A DNA stretch of 33,260 nt from Porticoccus sp. (GCA_002707685.1 PANQ01000002.1:20884-54143), one strand, 5' to 3'; positions 14,473 to 22,361 are shown, numbered from the stretch's first letter. The notes: generated by a model from the sequence alone, not told the origin. Program-made: numbers and translations.

Positions 14473-17400
14473 ATGTTAGACATGATACTGCGGTCATCGC
14501 TGAATGGCCGCACGCTGATAATGGTCGCGGTGCTTTTCCTGTGCGCATTGGGGGCATGGAATTTTACCCGCCTGCCGATTGATGCGGTGCCGGATATCAC
14601 CAATGTCCAAGTGGTGATCAACACCGAAGCGTCCGGTTATACCCCGCTTGAAGTCGAGCAACGGGTCACCTTCCCGATTGAAACCGCGATGGCCGGATTA
14701 CCGAATCTTGAATACACGCGCTCGGTGTCCCGCTATGGCCTGTCCCAGGTAACGATCATTTTTAGTGACGATACCGATATTTATTTTGCCCGCCAGTTAG
14801 TCAATGAACGGCTATCGACGGCCAAGGCTAAGCTGCCTAGTTCAATGGACCCGGAGTTGGGGCCGATTGCTACGGGGTTGGGTGAGATCTTTATGTTCAC
14901 CGTCGATGCCGAACCCGGTGCAACCAGGGAAGACGGTTCATTGATCACGCCTACCGATTTGCGGACCGCTCACGACTGGATTATCCGTCCACAGCTGTTG
15001 CGAGTACCCGGTGTGGTCGAAGTCAACCCAATCGGTGGCTTTAAGCGTGAAATCCAGGTGGCCATCAAGCCGGAAAAACTGCTGTTTTATCAGGTTACCC
15101 AACAGGAATTGATCGCGGCGATTGCCGAGAACAATGAAAACCGTGGTGTTGGTTTTGTCGAGAAAAAAGGCGCTCAGCTGTTGCTGCGGGTACCGGGGCA
15201 GGCTGGTAGTTTGGAGGCGATCGGCAATATCCTGGTGCGTACATTTGATACGGTGCCGGTACGGGTGAAAGACCTGGCCGATGTTCAGGAAGGCAAGGAG
15301 CTGCGCTCGGGTGCCGCCACCCAGAACGGTCGCGAGGTGGTGATGAGCACCGTCTTTATGCTGGTGGGTGAAAACAGTCGCACCGTTGCCAAAGGCGTGG
15401 CGGAAAAACTGCAGGCCGTTAATGCCAGTCTGCCGGAAGGCATTGTGGCGACAGCGGTTTACGACCGCACCAAGCTGGTGGACAAGACCCTGAAAACCGT
15501 GCAGACCAACCTGCTGGAAGGTGCGCTGCTGGTTATTGTGATCCTGTTCTTCCTGCTGGGCAACGTGCGCGCGGCACTGCTGACTGCGGCGGTTATTCCC
15601 ATCGCCATGTTGATGACTATCACTGGTATGGTGCAGACAAAGGTCAGTGCTAACCTGATGAGCTTAGGGGCGTTGGACTTTGGTCTACTGGTCGATGGCG
15701 CTATTATCATTGTTGAAAACTGTCTGCGGCGTCTGGGTATAGAGGCTAGAAGCGGCCGATCTATGTCTTTGGCTGAGCGGCTCGAAGTTGTTTATAGCGC
15801 CACTAAGGAAGTGATCAGACCAGCGCTGTTCGGTGTGTTTATTATCACCGCTGTGTACCTGCCTATCTTCTCGCTGACCGGCGTAGAAGGCAAGATGTTC
15901 CATCCGATGGCGCTGACCGTAGTGATTGCACTGAGTGCAGCCATGCTGCTGTCAATTACCTTTGTGCCAGCGGCCATCGCCTTCCTGTTCAAGGAACCGG
16001 TGGAGGAGAAGGAAAACAAAACCTTCCACGCTCTTCAAAACGGGTATGAAAGTTTGTTGGTGAAAGCCATCAAGGCCCGCTGGCTTGTGGTTTCCCTTGC
16101 AGCAGTGTTGGTGCTTATCTCGGGCTGGGGTGCGACCCGCCTGGGCAGTGAGTTTGTGCCCAATCTTGACGAGGGCGATATTGCCATGCACGCGCTGCGG
16201 ATTCCCGGCACCTCGCTGTCGCAGTCAATCGAGTTTCAGCGTGTGCTGGAAGAGCGGATCAAGGAGTTGCCGGAAGTCGAGCGGGTATTCGCCAAGATGG
16301 GTACCGCTGATGTGGCTACCGATGCCGTGCCACCCAGCGTGGCGGATAATTTTATCATCCTCAAGCCCCGCTCCGAATGGCCCGACTCCGGCAAGCCGAA
16401 GGCGGATATCGTCAAGGAGCTTGATACGCTGGTCAGCGATATACCCGGTAACCGTTACGAGTTCCTGCAACCGATCCAGATGCGTTTTAACGAGCTGCTG
16501 TCAGGTGTCCGTGCAGAGCTGGCGATCAAGGTATTTGGCGATGACCTCGACAAGCTGGCGGAAGTGGGCGGCGCAATCGAAGAGGCCATTGGTGCTGTCG
16601 AAGGCATCGTGGATATCCAGGTGGAGCAGACCAAGGGTCTGCCATTTCTGACGATAGTGCCGCGCAGTGATGAGATGGCGCACTACAAAGTCACTCTGCG
16701 CTCTTTGCAGGATCAGCTGGCAGTTGCTATCGGCGGCCAGGTGTCGAGCCTGTTCTACGAAGGTGATCGCAGTTTTGACATTACCGTCAGATTGCCCGAG
16801 CAACGTCGCAGTGACCTCGACAGCCTCGGCTCGCTACCGATACAAGTTAGCGGCGAACGCTATGTGCCCCTGAATGAACTGGTCGACTTTGACTACGTGG
16901 ACGGCCTCAACCAGGTCAACCGCGAAAACGGCAAGCGCCGTGTGGTGGTCACCGCCAATGTCCGGGGCCGTGATCTGGGTTCTTTTGTGGAGGATGTGCA
17001 GGCAGCCGTGAAGAGTCGTGTGGATATCCCGGCCGGTTACTGGGTGGAGTACGGCGGCACCTACCAGAGCCTGCAATCAGCCTCCAACCGCCTGATGGTG
17101 GTGGTGCCCGTCACGCTGGTGATGATCGTCGGCCTGTTGCTGCTGGCGCTGCGCTCTTTCAAGGATGCCATGGTGATCTTCACCGGTATTCCGCTGGCGC
17201 TGACCGGTGGTGTATTGGCGCTGGCCTTGAGGGATATTCCGTTCTCTATCTCGGCGGCGGTTGGCTTTATCGCGCTGTCGGGTATCGCCATTCTCAACGG
17301 GCTGGTGATGGTGTCCTTTATCCGTGAGTTGATTAAGGATGGTATGGGTATCGACGAGGCCATTGTCAGCGGTGCGTTGACCCGCCTGCGCCCGGTGATT

Positions 17401-17610
17401 ACCACGGCTCTAGTGGCTTCACTGGGCTTTGTACCGATGGCCTTGAACACCGGGATTGGTTCTGAAGTGCAGCGCCCACTGGCCACGGTAGTCATCGGCG
17501 GTGTGATCTCGTCAACCCTGTTAACCCTGTTTGTCTTGCCTGCGCTGTACCGCATGTTGCAGCGCCCCGCAAAAATCATTTCTCAACCTGAAACCCCCGT
17601 TACTCAATAA
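14473..17610 (+). CDS. czcA: CzcA family heavy-metal RND efflux pump
   Basis: Inner-membrane proton-driven pump of 1045 residues, the full length of the family. Twelve helices are arranged as in RND pumps (first near 12-32, a block near 340-510, and the second half near 865-1030) with two large periplasmic loops. The helix IV signature DFGLLVDGAIIIVEN carries Asp402, Asp408 and Glu415, the same positions known as essential for proton coupling in Cupriavidus CzcA. This is the divalent-cation type (Zn, Co, Cd, perhaps Ni), not the CusA copper/silver type. It is translationally close to czcB and followed by an accessory HupE-like gene after 19 bases. Confidence 0.94.
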   Translation: MLDMILRSSLNGRTLIMVAVLFLCALGAWNFTRLPIDAVPDITNVQVVINTEASGYTPLEVEQRVTFPIETAMAGLPNLEYTRSVSRYGLSQVTIIFSDDTDIYFARQLVNERLSTAKAKLPSSMDPELGPIATGLGEIFMFTVDAEPGATREDGSLITPTDLRTAHDWIIRPQLLRVPGVVEVNPIGGFKREIQVAIKPEKLLFYQVTQQELIAAIAENNENRGVGFVEKKGAQLLLRVPGQAGSLEAIGNILVRTFDTVPVRVKDLADVQEGKELRSGAATQNGREVVMSTVFMLVGENSRTVAKGVAEKLQAVNASLPEGIVATAVYDRTKLVDKTLKTVQTNLLEGALLVIVILFFLLGNVRAALLTAAVIPIAMLMTITGMVQTKVSANLMSLGALDFGLLVDGAIIIVENCLRRLGIEARSGRSMSLAERLEVVYSATKEVIRPALFGVFIITAVYLPIFSLTGVEGKMFHPMALTVVIALSAAMLLSITFVPAAIAFLFKEPVEEKENKTFHALQNGYESLLVKAIKARWLVVSLAAVLVLISGWGATRLGSEFVPNLDEGDIAMHALRIPGTSLSQSIEFQRVLEERIKELPEVERVFAKMGTADVATDAVPPSVADNFIILKPRSEWPDSGKPKADIVKELDTLVSDIPGNRYEFLQPIQMRFNELLSGVRAELAIKVFGDDLDKLAEVGGAIEEAIGAVEGIVDIQVEQTKGLPFLTIVPRSDEMAHYKVTLRSLQDQLAVAIGGQVSSLFYEGDRSFDITVRLPEQRRSDLDSLGSLPIQVSGERYVPLNELVDFDYVDGLNQVNRENGKRRVVVTANVRGRDLGSFVEDVQAAVKSRVDIPAGYWVEYGGTYQSLQSASNRLMVVVPVTLVMIVGLLLLALRSFKDAMVIFTGIPLALTGGVLALALRDIPFSISAAVGFIALSGIAILNGLVMVSFIRELIKDGMGIDEAIVSGALTRLRPVITTALVASLGFVPMALNTGIGSEVQRPLATVVIGGVISSTLLTLFVLPALYRMLQRPAKIISQPETPVTQ

Positions 17611-17629
17611 TTGGAGGATTAAACGCCTT

Positions 17630-18538
17630 ATGTACAAGTTGTTATTAGTCGCCGTTGCCGTTCTGGCCAGCACCCTGGCCTTCGGGCACGGCATGTCGGC
17701 GGAAGATCAAGCCAGAGCGCTGAACGCCAGTTACTTCGAGTTTGTAGAACTCGGTGCTATCCATATGATCACCGGCTATGACCACCTGCTGTTTCTGTTC
17801 GGGGTGATGTTCTTTCTGACCCGGTTCACCGAGATCGTCAAGTTCATCACCGCCTTCACCATTGGTCATTCGATCACGCTGGTGTTTGCAACCCTGGCAG
17901 GTATTAAGATCAATTACTTTTTGATCGATGCCGTGATTGCACTGACGGTGTGTTACAAGGCCTTCGATAATCTGGATGGTTTCAAGCGCTACCTGAAAAC
18001 CCAACCGCCCAGCTTGCTCTGGATGGTGTTCGGTTTCGGATTGATTCACGGCTTTGGTTTGTCAACTCGCCTGCAGCAGTTGCCACTGGGTGCGGAAGGG
18101 CTGGTTGGCAAGATCCTGGCCTTCAATGTTGGTGTCGAGCTGGGCCAGATCGCCGCACTGGCCATCATGCTGGTCGTCCTATCTGCCTGGCGCACGCGCA
18201 AGAGTTTCACCCGGTTTTCCGCAGCGTCTAATGTTGGCCTGATGGCGACCGGCCTGTTCCTGCTGATGTTCCAACTGCATGGTTATATGCACAGCAAATA
18301 CCCGGATGATTTCCCGCTCAACAAGGACGATCACTCCCATGTACATGAGGATATGGCGGAGTTGGATTATCCGAATCGTCCGGCAGCACTAAAAAATTTG
18401 TTGGACACGGGAACAGGTAAGAAACCGAATGTGCCGACTGCCAGTGCAACTACTGATACCAACACAGCTATTGATATCAATCCAGCTCGGGATAAGACCC
18501 AACACAGTCACGACGGTAACTCTTATCACAGCCACTGA
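17630..18538 (+). CDS. HupE/UreJ family membrane protein
   Basis: Membrane protein of 302 residues. It has a signal-like first helix ending in LAFGHG, then the HupE/UreJ_2 pattern ELGAIHMITGYDHLLFLFGV (about 41-60), GHSITLVFATL near 85 and FGFGLIHGFGLS near 140. Such proteins are thought to move nickel, cobalt or other metals. The C-terminal tail is rich in His (DDHSHVHED and THSHDGNSYHSH), suggesting metal binding. GGAGG precedes the ATG at 17630; an upstream frame that overlaps czcA lacks this. Its place straight after czcA suggests it supplies or drains periplasmic metal for the pump. Confidence 0.87.
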   Translation: MYKLLLVAVAVLASTLAFGHGMSAEDQARALNASYFEFVELGAIHMITGYDHLLFLFGVMFFLTRFTEIVKFITAFTIGHSITLVFATLAGIKINYFLIDAVIALTVCYKAFDNLDGFKRYLKTQPPSLLWMVFGFGLIHGFGLSTRLQQLPLGAEGLVGKILAFNVGVELGQIAALAIMLVVLSAWRTRKSFTRFSAASNVGLMATGLFLLMFQLHGYMHSKYPDDFPLNKDDHSHVHEDMAELDYPNRPAALKNLLDTGTGKKPNVPTASATTDTNTAIDINPARDKTQHSHDGNSYHSH

Positions 18539-18563
18539 ATGATACGTCAACAGGAGAAATTCA

Positions 18564-18917
18564 ATGAAGCTATACAAAACCGTACTGATTCTATTTTTGA
18601 TGTCAGCCTCTTCCCTGGGGATGGCCCACGGCGGGGGTCACAAACAAGTGAGTGAAGATCAGGTTGTCGAGATTGCCCAGCGAGCCCTCGGGCAGCTGTC
18701 GTCGGTGGAGCATGGTCTGGCTATCGGCAAACTGAAACCGACCTGGGCAAAGCTTGATGCAAGCAATATCGAAATCGTTGAACGCGGTCGCGGCTACTTT
18801 GTCGTCAAGGCCTATAACCCGCAGGAGAGTGACACCACTTACATGCTGATCTCCGCTGCGGGTGAACTGTACGACGTTAACGATACGGGCAAGTTTTCCG
18901 GTGTGAATAAGGAGTAG
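18564..18917 (+). CDS. Periplasmic DUF6488-like protein
   Basis: Secreted protein of 117 residues. The signal peptide ends near MAHGGGHK, leaving a His-rich mature start. The rest (EDQVVEIAQRALGQL, then WAKLDASNIEIVERG, YFVVKAYN, TTYMLISAAGELYDVNDTG) resembles DUF6488 proteins, which I recall as frequent beside Czc and HupE genes. No catalytic motif is seen; metal binding in the periplasm is a guess based on the His-rich start. CAGGAG precedes the ATG. It is part of the same + strand run, 25 bases after the HupE-like gene. Confidence 0.7.
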   Translation: MKLYKTVLILFLMSASSLGMAHGGGHKQVSEDQVVEIAQRALGQLSSVEHGLAIGKLKPTWAKLDASNIEIVERGRGYFVVKAYNPQESDTTYMLISAAGELYDVNDTGKFSGVNKE

Positions 18918-18919
18918 TT

Positions 18920-19258
18920 ATGGAGGCGATAATCAAGGTCTTTGCCGCCGCACTCATTATTGCGTTTACCTCTTGGTTATCTGGAAAGAAACCTGAGTTG
19001 GCAGGCTTTATTATCGCCCTTCCCATGGTTTCTATCCTGGCACTGCTGTTTTCCTACCTAGAGCATCGAAGCGCTGACACGTCCATCACCCTGGCCAAGA
19101 GCGTGATGGTGGGGGTACCTGTGTCCTACCTGTTCTTTATGCCTTTCTTTTTTGCAGAGAAATTCGGTTGGGGTTTTTGGGTGCCTTATATCACAGGGCT
19201 CGGTTTGCTTGGTATCGGTTACCTCCTACATAGCTACATTATGAACCTTATCGGCTAG
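18920..19258 (+). CDS. DUF3147-like small membrane protein
   Basis: Membrane protein of 112 residues with four hydrophobic segments (about 3-20, 27-46, 61-80 and 86-108). The patterns SGKKPELAGFIIALPMVSILALLFSYLE and AKSVMVGVPVSYLFFMPFF fit the DUF3147 family. The function is unknown. It starts two bases after the preceding stop, with AAGGAG just upstream, so it is coupled to the DUF6488-like gene. It closes the tightly packed part of the cluster. Confidence 0.7.
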   Translation: MEAIIKVFAAALIIAFTSWLSGKKPELAGFIIALPMVSILALLFSYLEHRSADTSITLAKSVMVGVPVSYLFFMPFFFAEKFGWGFWVPYITGLGLLGIGYLLHSYIMNLIG

Positions 19259-19319
19259 TGGGTGTGTGTCATGGGAGGTAAGCATTATTTTTTATTTTTC
19301 GCATTGATGTAGAGCCACT

Positions 19320-19970
19320 ATGAAACGCTATCTAATAGCTACGTCTATTTTAGAAAATGACATCCTGAGAATTGCGGATGAGGTCGATCAAGTCCTCATG
19401 GCGGGAGTCGATGTTATTCACATAGAAAGTAATTGTATTGATTCTCGATCTATAGGCTGCAAAATCTCTAGGGCATTGCGAGACCACGGAGTTAAATGTC
19501 CGATTGATATACACTTAATCGGAGAGACATCATCAGAGTTGATTGAGTCCTATGTGAAGGCCGGTGCTACAAGTATAACGATATGCCCAGAAACCGTAGC
19601 CAGTATCGATCAGTCGCTAATTCAGATTAAAGATGCTGATTGTAATGCCGGATTAGCGCTTCCTTATCCCTTTATTCTGTCCGAATATAGCCACTATCTG
19701 GATTCAATTGATCAGCTACTTTTTCTGTTAGGTGATAAAGAGTTGATGTCGGATGTACTCATTGATATCGCGAATGTAGACAGTATCCGTAATAAAACTA
19801 ACGATAGGTTTCGCGTGCAAGCTAAAGGTGGTATTACAGCGTCCAATGTAGGCGCGTTAGCAAGAGCAGGTGTAGATACTTTTATACTGGATAAGGTCGC
19901 ATTTTCCGAGCACGATTACTATACGGGTGTTTCAATGCTACGGAAGAGCATTGCTCAAGGACTAGCTTAG
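19320..19970 (+). CDS. Ribulose-phosphate 3-epimerase-like protein with altered active site
   Basis: TIM-barrel protein of 216 residues related to ribulose-phosphate 3-epimerase. The match runs over the whole length: SILENDILRIADEVDQVLMAGVDVIHIE at the start, CPIDIHLIGE near 60-69, KAGATSITICPE near 79-90 and KGGITASNVGALARAGVDTFIL near the end. Family catalytic and metal positions are changed: Ser9, His34 and His65 are kept, Asp36 is Glu, and the late Asp of the usual DGG motif is Lys169 (AKGG). The usual NPGFGGQ phosphate-loop region is also not recognisable. Epimerase activity is therefore doubtful. It follows the metal cluster after 61 bases, is AT-richer than czcA, and has a weak ribosome site. 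Confidence 0.72.
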   Translation: MKRYLIATSILENDILRIADEVDQVLMAGVDVIHIESNCIDSRSIGCKISRALRDHGVKCPIDIHLIGETSSELIESYVKAGATSITICPETVASIDQSLIQIKDADCNAGLALPYPFILSEYSHYLDSIDQLLFLLGDKELMSDVLIDIANVDSIRNKTNDRFRVQAKGGITASNVGALARAGVDTFILDKVAFSEHDYYTGVSMLRKSIAQGLA

Positions 19971-20035
19971 GTAAAGTAGGTTACCCCGATGTTATTCGAT
20001 GTCAGTTTACGGCTGAAGTTTTACTAGCGGGAGTG

Positions 20036-20069
20036 CCCTCGTCACTACATTTCTCTGTAGTGACGAGGG
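20036..20069. repeat. 14-bp perfect inverted repeat
   Basis: CCCTCGTCACTACA (20036-20049) and its exact complement (20056-20069) flank a six-base loop, TTTCTC. No T-run follows on either strand, so it is not a standard terminator. It may still act as a bidirectional RNA 3' end or a protein-binding cruciform. Confidence 0.7.
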
Positions 20070-20172
20070 GCGCGAAGCCACGGTATATCTGGGGTAGATA
20101 AACTTTTCCGACATGATGAAACAATTATAGGGGTATTTTTCCGAGGATTTGGGAATACTTCGCCCTAACAAC

Positions 20173-20245
20173 GTGTGGCTATTGCACACTCAATAGCGCC
20201 CCGGCTCGGCTAGAGCCAACCTCAGCGCCCATGCAGTCGATGGGC
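20173..20245 (+). ncRNA. Structured RNA-like element, copy A
   Basis: Three successive stems: GCTATTG / CAATAGC (20178-20197), GGCTC / GAGCC (20203-20217) and GCCCAT / ATGGGC (20227-20245). The first two, with the words TGTGGCTATTGCA and CCCGGC, also occur near 21865 with a different second stem that keeps pairing. Similarity may continue to a GGGA / TCCC stem near 20371-20384. No gene follows directly. The strand is inferred from copy B, which leads into a + strand gene. Confidence 0.45.
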
Positions 20246-20496
20246 TTCATTAACCCAATAGAGGAGAAAATCACTGGCATAAAACGTAGTAAACCGGATG
20301 CGTTAAGACTAAACGGTACTGTATCCCACTGGAGACTGGTGCTGTTGGTAATAACCGTTACGGGCTTTGAGGGAGTGGTGTCCCATGACGTTCGGCAACT
20401 CGCTATTTGTGTTGCCTCTCCATTAGTCGCAGCTAATGGACAGTCATAAACACTGACCAAATGCGATTACACCGTTTGTTTTTGCAGTGATGCGAG

Positions 20497-20622
20497 CCGT
20501 TCTGAACAGTGAGCTGTCCGTTTTAGCCTTGTTGCTCTCCGTTTTGAACAGTTGCTTGTCCGTTACCAGAATCTCAGTCATCGTTCAGAACGGTTGCCTG
20601 TCTGTTTTAACGGTCAGTTTGA
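20497..20622. repeat. Iteron-like array: six degenerate 21-bp direct repeats
   Basis: Six consecutive units of exactly 21 bases start at 20497, 20518, 20539, 20560, 20581 and 20602. Most begin with CCGTT or a one-base variant; units 1, 3 and 5 share GAAC(A/G)GT in the middle and CTGT or TTGT at the end. Unit 4 is the most diverged. A 21-base spacing places the units on one face of the helix, like iterons bound by replication initiators. An inverted repeat CATCGT / ACGATG (20692-20708) and AT-rich DNA follow, before the recombinase gene at 20811. Confidence 0.7.
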
Positions 20623-20810
20623 ACGACAGACTATCACTAAGAAAACACATCAAGCCCGGCCTTAGCACTGACGGACTCTCAAGAAAAAAGGCATCGTGAA
20701 AAACGATGGATTGGCTAATTTACTTTTTTGTGTGAAAGGTTGATTGCCGATTTAGTGACAAGCCTCAAGCAATAATTCTCGCCAGTATTGATAACAGCGA
20801 GGACATTGTC

Positions 20811-21677
20811 GTGAGGGATCTGAATTATCAGCTCAAGAATCTGTGTGAGCATAATAAAGACGGCAGCCATAATACCCAGGGCAACCGCCATCAACTGTTA
20901 CAAACGATGGCGAATCATCTGTTTGAACTGGGGTATCGGCGAATGAATGCTAATTCCCTAAAACCCAAGCACGTCGATGCACTTATTGCGCGTTATCTCA
21001 ATGAAGGTTTAGCCGAAGGCACGATTAAGAATCGGTTATCAGCACTACGCTGGTGGGCTGAGAAAGTCGGCAAGCCTAATATCATCGCCAAAGACAATGC
21101 CCACTATGGTGTTGAGTCTCGCGTGTTTGTCACCAACGTATCCAAGGCTCGTGATCTGGATCGAGAGTTACTGAACAAGATCACCAGCGATCATGTACGC
21201 ATGAGCTTGGAACTGCAAAAGGCCTTCGGGCTTCGCCGTGAAGAGGCCATCAAGTTCATCCCCGAATACGCCGACCAAGGAAATCACATCCGTTTGAAAG
21301 CGACCTGGTGTAAAGGTGGTCGTGAGCGAACCATTCCCATACGCAACGAAGAGCAGCGCGACGTACTAAATCGTGCGCGATTGTTGGCTGGTCGTGGCTC
21401 GTTGATTCCCAGTCATTTGATGTATGTCGATCAAATGCGCATCTACGAAGCCGAAACGAATAAAGTCGGTTTGCACAAAATGCATGGCCTGCGCCATCGC
21501 TACGCACAAGAGCGGTATCACGAACTCACGGGGTGGTTGGCTCCAGCTTGTGGTGGCCCGACACGGGATGAGTTATCTGAGGATAACAAGTTAGATGACG
21601 CGGTGGCTCGCTTAGCCATCACACAAGAATTAGGGCATGGCCGCGAGCAAGTCACAGCGGTCTATCTCGGTCGATAA
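20811..21677 (+). CDS. Second tyrosine recombinase, internal to the ICE
   Basis: Integrase-domain protein of 288 residues, different from the end-located integrase. An N-terminal SAM-like domain (about 20-95) is followed by the catalytic domain: Arg142 in FGLRREEA, Lys168 in WCKGGRERTIPI, His225 and Arg228 in HGLRHRYA, His276 in ELGHGREQ and Tyr285 in AVYLGR at the extreme C-terminus. All catalytic positions are present. The start is a GTG with GAGGA upstream. It resembles the Integrase_1 group often found inside ICE backbones. It lies between iteron-like repeats and hairpins, so a role in resolving dimers or handling the circular form is plausible but unproven. Confidence 0.82.
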   Translation: MRDLNYQLKNLCEHNKDGSHNTQGNRHQLLQTMANHLFELGYRRMNANSLKPKHVDALIARYLNEGLAEGTIKNRLSALRWWAEKVGKPNIIAKDNAHYGVESRVFVTNVSKARDLDRELLNKITSDHVRMSLELQKAFGLRREEAIKFIPEYADQGNHIRLKATWCKGGRERTIPIRNEEQRDVLNRARLLAGRGSLIPSHLMYVDQMRIYEAETNKVGLHKMHGLRHRYAQERYHELTGWLAPACGGPTRDELSEDNKLDDAVARLAITQELGHGREQVTAVYLGR

Positions 21678-21702
21678 CGCTGAAACTATGGGTGTGCTCA
21701 TT

Positions 21703-21775
21703 GGGCTTTGCCCAGGCCGCACGGCCTTCCCACCCTCGCCGGGAGCAGGGGTTGCAGCGCGACTGCAACCCCGCT
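21703..21775. repeat. Run of three strong hairpins after the second recombinase
   Basis: GGGC TTT GCCC (21703-21713), AGGCC GCAC GGCCT (21714-21727) and GGGGTTGCAG / CTGCAACCCC (21748-21772), the last extended by AGC / GCT outside a one-base bulge. No T-run follows any of them. They lie just 3' of the recombinase gene. Confidence 0.6.
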
Positions 21776-21864
21776 GGAAAGGCTGAGAGTGATACAGGCA
21801 TAAAGGACTACTCGGCTAACGCCTGCGTTCCTCCTTGACGCTGAATTCTCAACAGTGAAAACCC

Positions 21865-21981
21865 TGTGGCTATTGCAGTCTCAATAGTACCCGGCAGAGT
21901 TTCTGCCACCGCCAAGGTATAGCTACCGACTTCGGTTGCTGGTTGTACCACCCCTACGGGAGAGATGATGTCCCGTGGGGT
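21865..21981 (+). ncRNA. Structured leader-like RNA element, copy B
   Basis: Stems CTATTG / CAATAG (21870-21887) and GGCAGA / TCTGCC (21893-21907) correspond to the first two stems of copy A, with compensatory changes in the second. A long terminal stem follows: ACCCC-T-ACGGGA pairs with TCCCGT-GGGGT (21950-21981, nine-base loop). The element ends about 40 bases before the AGGAG and start of a + strand gene, so it may be a 5' leader that controls it. Confidence 0.5.
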
Positions 21982-22019
21982 CATCTTTCTCTTCTTTACT
22001 CACTGTTAGGAGAAAGATG

Positions 22020-22361
22020 ATGGAATACTTGGAAATGCGTGGAGAGGTAAAGCTGAAAGATGATGCCGACTTGCCAGTCGTGAGCCAGGTTTTAAGTAAG
22101 TTAGTTGAAACCGAGTTCGTCGATGCTGGCTATATCGACATTCGTCGCAAAGATCCGGTACTCAGTATCCATGCTGAGGGAACGATCTCGGAAAGCTACA
22201 GCCTCCGAGCGCAATTGAAAAAGCTGCAAAATCAGTTATCAGAGACATCAATGATTGGAGTCACCAGTGAACGATGGGAAACCCTCGTGGTACTGAAACA
22301 CTCTGAGCGAGTATCGGCGTTAAGTCTCGAACCTTACGATCTTCTGGTTGTTGCCCAGTAA
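22020..22361 (+). CDS. Hypothetical protein in ICE backbone
   Basis: Soluble 113-residue protein of unrecognised family, with mixed alpha/beta character and no signal peptide, helix-turn-helix or catalytic motif that I can see. AGGAG lies seven bases before the ATG at 22020; the ATG one codon earlier is also possible, and a GTG at 21975 would read through the end of the structured leader. A strong terminator follows ten bases after the stop, so with the structured element upstream it forms a single-gene unit. That arrangement suggests its dose is tightly controlled. It separates the second recombinase from the conjugation genes. Confidence 0.62.
   Translation: MEYLEMRGEVKLKDDADLPVVSQVLSKLVETEFVDAGYIDIRRKDPVLSIHAEGTISESYSLRAQLKKLQNQLSETSMIGVTSERWETLVVLKHSERVSALSLEPYDLLVVAQ

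Larger units (their letters stand above)
19971..20810. other. Long noncoding stretch with structured DNA
   Basis: About 840 bases with no convincing gene. It holds a 14-bp perfect hairpin, an RNA-like element (copy A), a six-unit 21-bp repeat array and a short AT-rich stretch before the second recombinase gene. Short open frames here are explained by the repeats or lack start signals. The density of symmetry suggests a replication, transfer or regulatory locus of the ICE. Confidence 0.6.

Noticed and set aside
14473..17610. CusA-type copper/silver pump
   Set aside because: Helix IV reads DFGLLVDGAIIIVEN with Asp402, Asp408 and Glu415, the divalent-cation CzcA signature rather than the copper/silver one.
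20231..20449. 72-residue open frame in the structured region
   Set aside because: It has no ribosome site, overlaps a stem of RNA-like copy A, and gives a product without any recognisable feature.
20497..20622. Possible CRISPR array
   Set aside because: Units are contiguous and degenerate at 21 bases with no spacers, and no cas gene is nearby. Iteron-like repeats explain the pattern better.
20487..20699. 70-residue open frame with heptad-like SVLNSCL repeats
   Set aside because: The peptide repeat is a by-product of the 21-bp DNA repeats, which keep frames open; there is no ribosome site and no known domain.
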